From Ruminococcaceae bacterium UBA1425 (GTDB lineage: Bacteria; Bacillota; Clostridia; Oscillospirales; Acutalibacteraceae), in contig DCUB01000002.1 of the NCBI GenBank assembly GCA_002329365.1, positions 44,136-55,574 of the forward strand: a stretch of 11,439 bases of DNA. Reading direction: 5' to 3'. The position numbers and the translations under genes are program-made. The stretch's first letter is position 1; the number at the start of each line of letters is the position of its first letter. The notes under the pieces were generated by a model. That model searched no databases. It worked only from the letters and a program-made list of their open reading frames with translations, and was not told the DNA's origin. This document shows positions 1-5,399 of the stretch, piece after piece.

Positions 1-47
1 CACGCGCCGCAGCCCACGCACTTGTCTTCGTTAATTAAGTATGCCAT
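1..47 (-). CDS. Ferredoxin-like 4Fe-4S protein, N-terminal fragment (cut by window edge)
   Basis: Only the first 15 codons and two bases of the next are present, read on the minus strand from an ATG at 47. The translation starts M-A-Y-L-I-N-E-D-K and continues C-V-G-C-G-A followed by an incomplete codon. This is the beginning of a C-x-x-C-x-x-C cluster motif as in bacterial ferredoxins, where an early acidic D-K pair before the first cysteine is common. A GGGGTG ribosome binding site lies about 8 bases upstream, and the gene starts 15 bases after the MoaD stop, so it is probably the fifth gene of the AOR operon. The inferred role is to accept electrons from the AOR or to be its small Fe-S subunit. 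Total length, number of clusters and any fused domain cannot be seen. Confidence 0.75.
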   Translation of the reverse strand, partial: MAYLINEDKCVGCGA

Positions 48-62
48 GATACTGCACCCCGT

Positions 63-350
63 TCATCCGCCCGAGGCAGGCGACAGCAGCCATACCTCGT
101 CGTTGTCGTTTAGCTTTTTGCCCTTTTTGGGGCAGCGTTCGCCGTTTATAAATACAACAGCGTCCCTGAATGAAAGCGCGGCGGGTTTTTTGGCAGCCGG
201 ATTTTCATCTCTTGTTTTTTCAAACGCCTCAGCTGCCCTTTTATTGAGGGTGTCGAAAATGTCGGACACCCTTTCGATTTCAAGCTGCTCAACGACCAGT
301 CGTGAATCTATGCGAAGAACTCCGAACAGCTTTACGGTTACCTTAGCCAT
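63..350 (-). CDS. moaD: MoaD/ThiS-family sulfur carrier protein, AOR-associated
   Basis: This encodes 95 residues with the beta-grasp layout of MoaD: a first strand M-A-K-V-T-V-K-L-F-G-V-L, a central helical region, then F-R-D-A-V-V-F-I-N-G-E, N-D-N-D-E-V-W-L-L-S-P and a terminal A-S-G-G. The C-terminal Gly-Gly is the residue pair that an E1 enzyme adenylates and that is then thiocarboxylated, so the protein should act as the sulfur donor for molybdopterin (tungstopterin) synthesis in the cytoplasm. An ATG at 401 is open but is not used here: the ATG at 350 has an ideal GGAGGAGG site about 9 bases upstream and begins exactly at the MoaD homology. The start overlaps the AOR stop by 8 bases. 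No MoaE partner is seen in the window. An AOR-specific chaperone or subunit role is an alternative to general molybdopterin synthesis. Confidence 0.9.
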   Translation of the reverse strand: MAKVTVKLFGVLRIDSRLVVEQLEIERVSDIFDTLNKRAAEAFEKTRDENPAAKKPAALSFRDAVVFINGERCPKKGKKLNDNDEVWLLSPASGG

Positions 351-2283
351 TGTCGTAAGCCTCCTCCACAATCCTTTCGTAGAAAGCCTTGTCGATGTCA
401 ACGCCGAGGCTTTTCAGACGACGATATTTCGGTATGCCGTCCTTCCAGCCGCGGGCGCGGTAGTAAACCTTTTTCATCTTTTCGAGCGGAACCCTTGTTT
501 TTGGGTTGTCGGGATTCTGCGGCTCGTCGGTCAGGCGCTTCGGCAGCCTGTCGGCTCCCGCCTTCTGGCCTAATATTACGTTTGAAATCCGCTCGACATT
601 GTAGCCGTAGGCTCCCCATGTGAGCATCCTTGCCATAGTTGACCTTATACCCGTTGCGTATTTAACGGCATACGAATGCGGAAGCAGCGGGATATTTATT
701 GCCGGCACCTTTGTAAAGTGGCTTAAGAGGTTGATTACCGGCCCCACATACGGGAAGCAGGCAAGAATAACTTTTGTCAGAAGCAAATTGGGCTTGTCGA
801 CAAGAAAGCCCAGCAGCACCGCGTAGCTTGTAAACAGGCAGGAGCCGCTTGCCGATACCGCCTCCATAAGATTTTGAAACATTATGGAAAGAGCGGCTTT
901 TCCGTGCGGGGTAAGCGAATCGACATCAAGCCCCAGTCCTTCGACAACGACAAGATAGCCGGCGTTAAGGTGGCAGCCGCCGCGGTTTGACGTGGCGTAG
1001 CCGAGCCCCTGCCCGACGGCATGACGCGGCTCATATGCGGACAGCTCCAATCCCTTCGCGTTAATTGCAAAATCCCTGCCGCCGAAGCGTACGCTCATTC
1101 GTTTTGTTCCGTCGGCAAGAATGTCTCCGTTGCCCCTTCTGTGCGCGATATCGTAAAACATCTGCGATATATTGTCCGTCCTGCCGAACTCAAGCCCGCA
1201 GTCCCATATGCCCTTTTCCTTAAGCTCCATAGCAAAGGCAAGGACGCCGGCGGCGGATATTGTATCCATGCCCAGCTCGTCAAGCTCGTAATTCCACTTT
1301 ATTATTAGCTCGATATTGTCGTTTAAAAGGTTCGGACCGAGCAGACCGAGCGTTTCAAGCTCGGGACCTTTTACTGTTTTTTCGTCCACCTTAACCATTC
1401 TGGCGCACCTGATAACGCAGGTGGTGCAGGCGGCGTTGCCTATCAGATGCTTTTCCGCAAGCTCCTCGCCCGACACCTTTTCAAAGCCGTCGAAGCGCCC
1501 CGCCGAGAAATTCTTTGTAGCAAGAATGCTGTGCGCCTGCATCGGCGCTATAAGACCGGCGGTGCCGAGCTTTGGAAGTTGTCTGCCTGTAAGCGGATGT
1601 TTCTGCAGAATTTTCGTCCATTTTTCGTTTGTTTTTTTCAGCTTTTCGCGGTTCGCGACCTCCGGCATTTTATGACCGAAAGCCGTAACGGCCTTAAGGC
1701 GCTTGTCGCCGAAAACCGCGCCTATACCTCCCCTGCCCGCCGTTCTCTCGTTGCTGAACACGCAGGCATAAAGCACCTTGTTTTCACCCGCGGGGCCTAT
1801 AACAAGCTTTCCCGCGTTACGGGGGAGCTTTTCCTGCGTTTCGCCTGTGGACAGCCCCCATAAATCCTCCGCCACGTCAAAGGTAACGCCGGAGCAGGTT
1901 ATGTTCACGGTGACGGGAGCTTCAGACCTGCCGCTGAAAATTACGGCGTCATACCCCGCCCTTTTAAGCGAAAGACCGAAGTCGCCGCCGCAGTTTGACG
2001 ATGTTATAATTCCCGTAAGCGGCGAAATTGTCGATATGTTGAATCTTGAGGTGTTTGGACAGCCGCAGCCTGTGAGCGGGCCGGTCGTTACAACTATCCA
2101 GTTGTCCTCGTCGAACGCCTTCATTCCCGGCCTGATATGGCGGTATAGTATGTCCGCAGCCATTATCTTGCCGCCGAGGGTACGCTGTCTGTCCTTATCC
2201 GTCCACGGAAAATCCTCATAGGAGCGCGACGTCAGATCGACCTTCAGTACACGCCCCATGTAACCGAGCAGCTTATCCGGCAT
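343..2283 (-). CDS. aor: Tungsten-dependent aldehyde ferredoxin oxidoreductase (AOR family)
   Basis: A full-length 646-residue member of the AOR family, cytoplasmic enzymes that oxidise aldehydes to acids (or reduce acids) with a bis-pterin tungsten cofactor and one 4Fe-4S cluster. The N-terminal domain shows S-R-F-N-I-S (79-84), S-P-L-T-G (87-91) and A-G-R-G-G-I-G-A-V-F-G (182-192), which are pterin-binding signatures. The cluster cysteines are Cys286, Cys289 and Cys293 (C-T-T-C-V-I-R-C), with Cys482 in S-G-S-C as the fourth; this spacing matches Pyrococcus furiosus AOR (288, 291, 295, 494). Glu308/Glu310 and His438 lie where the active-site Glu and His are expected. D-E-L-G-M-D (335-340) fits the D-x-x-G-L-D motif, but the second such motif has Ser477 in place of Asp. 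Near the C-terminus S-N-V-I-L-G-Q stands where many relatives have F-N-x-R-E-G. The GGAGGTG site 7 bases before ATG supports the start. The substrate cannot be deduced. Confidence 0.95.
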   Translation of the reverse strand: MPDKLLGYMGRVLKVDLTSRSYEDFPWTDKDRQRTLGGKIMAADILYRHIRPGMKAFDEDNWIVVTTGPLTGCGCPNTSRFNISTISPLTGIITSSNCGGDFGLSLKRAGYDAVIFSGRSEAPVTVNITCSGVTFDVAEDLWGLSTGETQEKLPRNAGKLVIGPAGENKVLYACVFSNERTAGRGGIGAVFGDKRLKAVTAFGHKMPEVANREKLKKTNEKWTKILQKHPLTGRQLPKLGTAGLIAPMQAHSILATKNFSAGRFDGFEKVSGEELAEKHLIGNAACTTCVIRCARMVKVDEKTVKGPELETLGLLGPNLLNDNIELIIKWNYELDELGMDTISAAGVLAFAMELKEKGIWDCGLEFGRTDNISQMFYDIAHRRGNGDILADGTKRMSVRFGGRDFAINAKGLELSAYEPRHAVGQGLGYATSNRGGCHLNAGYLVVVEGLGLDVDSLTPHGKAALSIMFQNLMEAVSASGSCLFTSYAVLLGFLVDKPNLLLTKVILACFPYVGPVINLLSHFTKVPAINIPLLPHSYAVKYATGIRSTMARMLTWGAYGYNVERISNVILGQKAGADRLPKRLTDEPQNPDNPKTRVPLEKMKKVYYRARGWKDGIPKYRRLKSLGVDIDKAFYERIVEEAYDNG

Positions 2284-2995
2284 TATTCACACCTCCGCAT
2301 ATATTACAGTTTTTCAGCCTTTTTACAGCAAGTTCATCAATAATTCCGTTATTGGCGTCTATCAAAATCAGCTTTCCCGCCTTGTCGCAAAAGCCGTCCG
2401 ACAGGAACTTCAGCGCGGAAAACGCGGCAAAGCCCGAAATTATTCCGGCAGCCGCGCCGACGGTGCGCTTGTCGCGGCTTTCCTGCCCGCTTTCAAGGCA
2501 GGCAAGACAGGGTGTTTTTTTAGGTATGTAAATATATACTCTGCCGCAGCAGCCAGAAATTCCGGCGTCCGCAAGCGTTGCTCCGAGCCTTACGCAGGCG
2601 CTGTTCACGGCAAGTCGTACAGGCATATTGTCGCTCGCGAGCATAACCATATCGTAACCGTCTACAATCCGCTCCGCGTTATCTTCATAAACCTTTTGAG
2701 AAATTGATGTAACACGGCAGTCCGGCGCGTATTCCGCTATACGCTTTGCGGCAAGCTCCGCCTTGCTCTTTCCGATATCGGAGGCCTTGTAGAGAAACTG
2801 CCTGTTAAGGTTGCCGGCGCTCACTTTGTCGTAGTCGCATATTACTATTTCGCCTACTCCGGCACCCGCAAGGCTGACGGCGATTCCACAGCCGAGGCCC
2901 CCCGCGCCAATCAGCAGGACGCTTGATTTGCGAAGCCTTGAAGTATCAAGAAGGCAACTGTTTTGCGCGTCCTTTTGCGCCGCCAGTCCGTTCAT
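2273..2995 (-). CDS. HesA/MoeB/ThiF-family E1-like adenylyltransferase
   Basis: A 240-residue ATP-dependent enzyme expected to adenylate the C-terminal glycine of the neighbouring MoaD-type protein. It has the nucleotide-binding G-A-G-G-L-G (30-35), acidic Asp54 at the end of the second strand, N-L-N-R-Q (62-66), G-K-S-K (75-78), and Asp122 in A-S-D-N, equivalent to the catalytic Asp of E. coli MoeB. Two CxxC pairs, C-L-A-C (163-166) and C-N-I-C (230-233), should bind structural zinc. The N-terminus is shorter than in E. coli MoeB: the usual R-Y-x-R-Q helix, which contributes an arginine to the active site across the dimer, is not recognisable. The reading frame continues upstream without a stop for some distance but has no ATG, GTG or TTG there. 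An AAGGGG site precedes the chosen ATG. It overlaps the AOR start by 11 bases, arguing for a dedicated role in AOR cofactor sulfuration. Confidence 0.9.
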   Translation of the reverse strand: MNGLAAQKDAQNSCLLDTSRLRKSSVLLIGAGGLGCGIAVSLAGAGVGEIVICDYDKVSAGNLNRQFLYKASDIGKSKAELAAKRIAEYAPDCRVTSISQKVYEDNAERIVDGYDMVMLASDNMPVRLAVNSACVRLGATLADAGISGCCGRVYIYIPKKTPCLACLESGQESRDKRTVGAAAGIISGFAAFSALKFLSDGFCDKAGKLILIDANNGIIDELAVKRLKNCNICGGVNNAG

Positions 2996-3016
2996 TCGGT
3001 CTTTCCCCTTTTCTCG

Positions 3017-3045
3017 TTGACATTTTGCCGAAAAAAAGATATAAT
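3017..3045 (+). promoter_or_regulatory. Perfect-consensus housekeeping promoter, antisense to mogA
   Basis: TTGACA (3017-3022) and TATAAT (3040-3045) are separated by exactly 17 bases, a full match to the vegetative sigma factor consensus. The pair lies in the short gap between the E1 gene and mogA but points to the plus strand, opposite to both genes. Transcription would start near 3052, run antisense through all of mogA and on toward tupA. No convincing gene begins at that start site: an ATG at 3050 opens a frame, but its translation looks like a shadow of mogA. Confidence 0.7.
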
Positions 3046-3054
3046 TTTTATGGT

Positions 3055-3540
3055 TTATTCCACGGCGCAGTCGGTAACGTTTCCCGACAGGAGCCGGGCG
3101 GCGTGTTCAAGCACCGGCTTTACGACACTCGCGCATTCGGCGGCCGCCTTAGGGCTGCCGGGCAGGTTGACAATAAGCACATTGTTTCTTATGACGCTTA
3201 CAGCCCTTGAAAGCATCGCCTTTGGGGTGATTTCAAGGCTTTTTGCCCTTACCGCCTCCGAGATTCCCGGCGCGTTTTTGTCGGCGACGGCAAGCGTCGC
3301 CTCCGGAGTAACGTCGCGCGGGGCAAAGCCCGTTCCGCCCGTCGTAATCACGGCGCACACGTCCGTGTCGCAAAGGCGGACAAGCTCTTTTTCTATAACT
3401 GCCCTTTCGTCGGGCACGCACACATATTCGGCAGTTTCGGCAATGTCGGAAAGCTCGTCTATGATTGCGGGGCCGCTCATGTCCTCGCGCACCCGGGAAT
3501 AGGCGCGGTCGCTTACGCAGACGACGGCTATTTTCAACAT
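3055..3540 (-). CDS. mogA: MogA/MoaB-family molybdopterin adenylyltransferase
   Basis: A 161-residue protein of the MogA/MoaB/Cinnamon G-domain fold, which adenylylates molybdopterin with ATP so that a MoeA protein can insert the metal. Diagnostic motifs are V-S-D-R (9-12), M-S-G-P (21-24), T-T-G-G-T-G (66-71) with R-D (75-76) and T-P-E (78-80), and N-L-P-G-S-P (125-130). Length and motif order are typical of the family. A GGGGTG ribosome binding site lies 5 bases before the ATG. This is the first gene of the minus-strand operon, directly below its predicted promoter, and is separated from the E1 gene by a 59-base gap that contains a strong promoter facing the other way. MogA and MoaB types are hard to separate by sequence alone; in tungsten organisms MoaB-type proteins do the same reaction. 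Confidence 0.92.
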   Translation of the reverse strand: MLKIAVVCVSDRAYSRVREDMSGPAIIDELSDIAETAEYVCVPDERAVIEKELVRLCDTDVCAVITTGGTGFAPRDVTPEATLAVADKNAPGISEAVRAKSLEITPKAMLSRAVSVIRNNVLIVNLPGSPKAAAECASVVKPVLEHAARLLSGNVTDCAVE

Positions 3541-3562
3541 GGTCTCACCCCGAATTACAGTT

Positions 3563-3576
3563 TATAATTAATTATA
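3563..3576. repeat. 14-base perfect AT palindrome, possible operator
   Basis: The bases TATAATTAATTATA are their own reverse complement. The palindrome covers the -10 hexamer and probable start site of the minus operon promoter, so a protein bound here would block transcription. AT-rich palindromes also arise by chance in such regions, and the sequence does not resemble the ModE box as I know it. Confidence 0.3.
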
Positions 3577-3599
3577 TCACATCCTTTAAAATAAATAAA
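3571..3599 (-). promoter_or_regulatory. Extended -10 promoter for the mogA-E1-aor-moaD operon
   Basis: Read on the minus strand, TATAAT (3571-3576) is preceded by TG one base upstream, giving an extended -10 element. At 17 bases spacing the -35 hexamer is TTTATT (3594-3599), a weak match, which is usual with extended -10 promoters. Transcription would begin near 3564, giving a leader of about 24 bases that contains the mogA ribosome binding site. Confidence 0.6.
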
Positions 3600-3644
3600 C
3601 CTTTTGTTTCATTTTAATATTTAAGCGCTGCGAAGGCGGCTGTC

Positions 3645-3679
3645 GGCGGCCGTTTTTGGGCGCCTGAATAAATTTTTTT
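3645..3679 (+). terminator. GC hairpin followed by T run (possible plus-strand terminator or attenuator)
   Basis: GGCG and CC (3645-3648 and 3650-3651) can pair with GG and CGCC (3659-3664), leaving one bulged G and a T-rich loop. An A/T stretch with seven consecutive Ts (3673-3679) follows after about 8 bases. The gap between stem and T run is longer than ideal for an intrinsic terminator. It could stop antisense readthrough coming from the promoter at 3017. The T run is also the 5' strand of the predicted closing stem of the tupA leader, so the two uses would compete. Confidence 0.3.
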
Positions 3680-3769
3680 CCGAGCTTTAAGGCTAAGTTT
3701 CTTAATGAAATATGCCTGCCGGCCATCGGGTAAGGCCGGAAACAGCCTTGCCTCCCGTATTTGGAAAGG
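3675..3769 (+). promoter_or_regulatory. Structured tupA leader with ribosome-site-masking stem (riboswitch candidate)
   Basis: TTTTTCCGAG (3675-3684) can pair with TTTGGAAAGG (3760-3769) over about ten base pairs, several of them G-U, closing a domain of about 95 bases. The 3' strand of that stem contains much of the tupA ribosome binding site (AGGAG, 3767-3771). Inside, AGGC/GCCT (3690-3693 with 3714-3717) can close a small helix. Two hairpins sharing bases then compete: CCGGCC/GGCCGG (3719-3724 with 3734-3739), and CGGG plus TAAGGC (3727-3736) pairing with GCCTTG and CCCG (3745-3757, CCT bulged). Overlapping alternative stems and a masked start site are typical of translational switches. 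Moco-type RNA elements, and variants proposed to sense tungsten cofactor, are the obvious family to test, but I cannot confirm a match from memory. Confidence 0.45.
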
Positions 3770-3780
3770 AGAAATGAAAA

Positions 3781-4674
3781 ATGACAAAAAAATTCACCGC
3801 ACTGCTGCTGTGCCTTGTTCTGGCTCTTTCACTTGCAGCCTGTTCCGACAACAAGGCGCCCGCACAGGAGACAGCCGAAGACTCAACCGTTCAGGCTGAA
3901 AAGGGAATCATCAGGCTTGCCACCACCACCTCAGTTAACGACTCAGGTCTGTTAGACAGCATTCTTCCCGTCTTCGAGTCCGAAACAGGCTATGAGGTTC
4001 AGGTTGCCTCTGCCGGAACGGGAATTGCCATCGGCTATGCAAAGGGCGGCGAAGCCGATCTCCTGCTTGTTCATTCAAAGGACCAGGAGGAGGCGTTTAT
4101 AGCCGAAGGCTTTGCTTCAACCGAAAGGCTTTCCTTCATGTACAACTATTTTATTCTCTGCGGTCCCTCCGATGACCCGGCGGGAATCGCCGGCGCAGCG
4201 AACGCGGCCGAAGCGTTCAAGGCAATAGCGGCGGCAAAGGCGCCGTTTGTTTCGCGCGGCGACAACAGCGGCACCCACAACAAAGAGAATAAGCTCTGGG
4301 AGGCGGCCGGATTAACTCCCGGCGAGGCGGATGAATGGTACGTTTCCGTCGGCTCCGGCATGGGCGACACGCTGAACAAGGCAAATGAGCTTAGCGCCTA
4401 TGTTCTTACCGATAAGGCGACATATCTTTCAATGAAGGACTCGCTTTTAAACATCGGTATATTAATGGCAGAGTCCGACGACATGAAGAACACCTATTCG
4501 CTGATAGGCGTTAAGGGAGACGCGGAGGCTTTTGTCGGCACCGACGTTGTTATCAACACCGAGGGAGCAAACGCGCTTATCGACTGGATGCAAAGCGACG
4601 AAGCGGCGCAGCTTATTTCCGATTACGGCAAATCGCCTTACGGAGAACAGCTTTTCTACAACATTGAAAAATAA
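3781..4674 (+). CDS. tupA: TupA, tungstate-binding lipoprotein of the Tup ABC transporter
   Basis: A 297-residue extracytoplasmic binding protein that captures tungstate for import. It begins with a lipoprotein signal: M-T-K-K-F, a hydrophobic core and the lipobox L-A-A-C with Cys21 as lipidation site. The mature protein carries T-T-T-S-V-N-D-S-G-L-L-D (48-59), the hallmark of the TupA/WtpA-like tungstate family, then S-A-G-T-G (77-81) and S-R-G-D-N-S-G-T-H (158-166), whose Arg and backbone amides contribute to the oxyanion pocket in known TupA proteins. The ATG at 3781 lies 9 bases after AGGAG; another ATG at 3774 is in a different frame and too close to that site. It heads the plus-strand unit, with tupB and tupC following. 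Specificity for tungstate over molybdate is inferred from family and context. Confidence 0.95.
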   Translation: MTKKFTALLLCLVLALSLAACSDNKAPAQETAEDSTVQAEKGIIRLATTTSVNDSGLLDSILPVFESETGYEVQVASAGTGIAIGYAKGGEADLLLVHSKDQEEAFIAEGFASTERLSFMYNYFILCGPSDDPAGIAGAANAAEAFKAIAAAKAPFVSRGDNSGTHNKENKLWEAAGLTPGEADEWYVSVGSGMGDTLNKANELSAYVLTDKATYLSMKDSLLNIGILMAESDDMKNTYSLIGVKGDAEAFVGTDVVINTEGANALIDWMQSDEAAQLISDYGKSPYGEQLFYNIEK

Positions 4675-4681
4675 ACAACCT

Positions 4682-4710
4682 CGTGCCGCCGCCTCCTCGG
4701 CGGCGGCACG
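4682..4710 (+). promoter_or_regulatory. 12-bp GC hairpin between tupA and tupB, no T tract
   Basis: Bases 4682-4693 pair perfectly with 4699-4710 around a five-base TCCTC loop. The sequence that follows (TCGGATGACA) has no T run, so it is unlikely to be a simple intrinsic terminator. Stable hairpins between a binding-protein gene and its permease gene often protect the upstream message from 3' decay and raise its share of product. It ends 14 bases before the tupB ATG, which has only a weak ribosome binding site (CGGATG), so it may also limit tupB translation. Confidence 0.75.
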
Positions 4711-4724
4711 TCGGATGACATAAC

Positions 4725-5399
4725 ATGGATTATATAAAGCAGGCTATTGAGCTTATTTTAAGCGGAAACCGCGAGCTGTGGCAGGTTATAAAAACAACGC
4801 TCGTGATGTCGGTTTTCAGCACCGGCATATCTTCGCTTATAGGTCTTCCCTTAGGCGTCGCGATAGGACGCTCCGGATTTAAGGGCAAGGGCGTTATACT
4901 GAGAATTACAAACACTTTAATGGGCTTGCCGCCCGTCGCGGCAGGTTTATTGGTATTTATGCTTTTCCGCTCGGTCGGCCCTCTCGGCTCGTTCCACATC
5001 ATGTTTACCGTAAGGATAATGGTTGTCGCGCAGGTGCTGCTTATCACCCCCGTAATAACGGGGCTTGCCGCCTCCGCGGCGGGAGTAATAGCCGAATCGC
5101 TCGGTGAAACCGCAAAGGGAATAGGTATCAAGCCTGTAAAACAGGTGCTTTTGCTCATGCGCGAATGCGCCCCGCAGTTTATCGGCATTATGCTTGTCGG
5201 CTTCGGCCGCTCAATAGCCGAGGTCGGCGCCGTTTCGCTTGTGGGCGGCAATATCAGGTTTAAAACAAGGGTTATGACGACCGCAATTCTGCTTGAAACA
5301 AACAAGGGTAATTTCGACACAGCTATTGCTTTGGGAATTCTGCTTATGCTGATTTCGTTTGTCGTGAACACCGTAGCTTATCCGTATCGGAGAAAATAA
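4725..5399 (+). CDS. tupB: TupB, tungstate ABC transporter permease
   Basis: A 224-residue inner membrane permease with about five hydrophobic segments, near residues 20-48, 63-82, 96-118, 150-175 and 198-219. The cytoplasmic coupling loop reads E-S-L-G-E-T-A-K-G-I-G-I (124-135), a variant of the EAA motif that contacts the ATPase. The following G-F-G-R-S-I-A-E-V-G-A-V (159-170) is typical of Tup/Cys/Mod-type permeases. Length fits TupB. It lies between the binding protein and ATPase genes and its stop codon abuts the tupC ATG with no gap. The ribosome binding site is poor (CGGATG 7 bases before ATG) and follows a strong hairpin, so less permease than binding protein is expected. Confidence 0.95.
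   Translation: MDYIKQAIELILSGNRELWQVIKTTLVMSVFSTGISSLIGLPLGVAIGRSGFKGKGVILRITNTLMGLPPVAAGLLVFMLFRSVGPLGSFHIMFTVRIMVVAQVLLITPVITGLAASAAGVIAESLGETAKGIGIKPVKQVLLLMRECAPQFIGIMLVGFGRSIAEVGAVSLVGGNIRFKTRVMTTAILLETNKGNFDTAIALGILLMLISFVVNTVAYPYRRK

Noticed and set aside
63..401. Longer MoaD reading with 17 extra N-terminal residues
   Set aside because: The extra part lies inside the AOR gene, has no homology to MoaD, and the internal ATG at 350 has an ideal ribosome binding site.
2963..3502. 179-codon plus-strand frame over mogA, reachable from the strong antisense promoter
   Set aside because: It mirrors mogA on the opposite strand, is rich in Ser/Ala/Thr without a recognisable fold, and the ATG at 3050 lies at the predicted transcript start with no ribosome binding site.
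3541..3780. Canonical ModE-type molybdate operator in the divergent region
   Set aside because: The only palindrome found is purely A/T and does not match the ModE box as I know it; no second half-site arrangement was seen.
3705..3899. Small plus-strand frame overlapping the tupA start (including an ATG at 3774)
   Set aside because: It is out of frame with tupA, its inner ATG is only 2 bases from the AGGAG site, and the translation is not protein-like.
4682..4710. Intrinsic terminator between tupA and tupB
   Set aside because: The hairpin is strong but no T run follows it, and the downstream genes clearly belong to the same transporter.
4730..5371. 213-codon minus-strand frame opposite tupB
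   Set aside because: Shadow of a clear permease gene; no ribosome binding site and no family resemblance.
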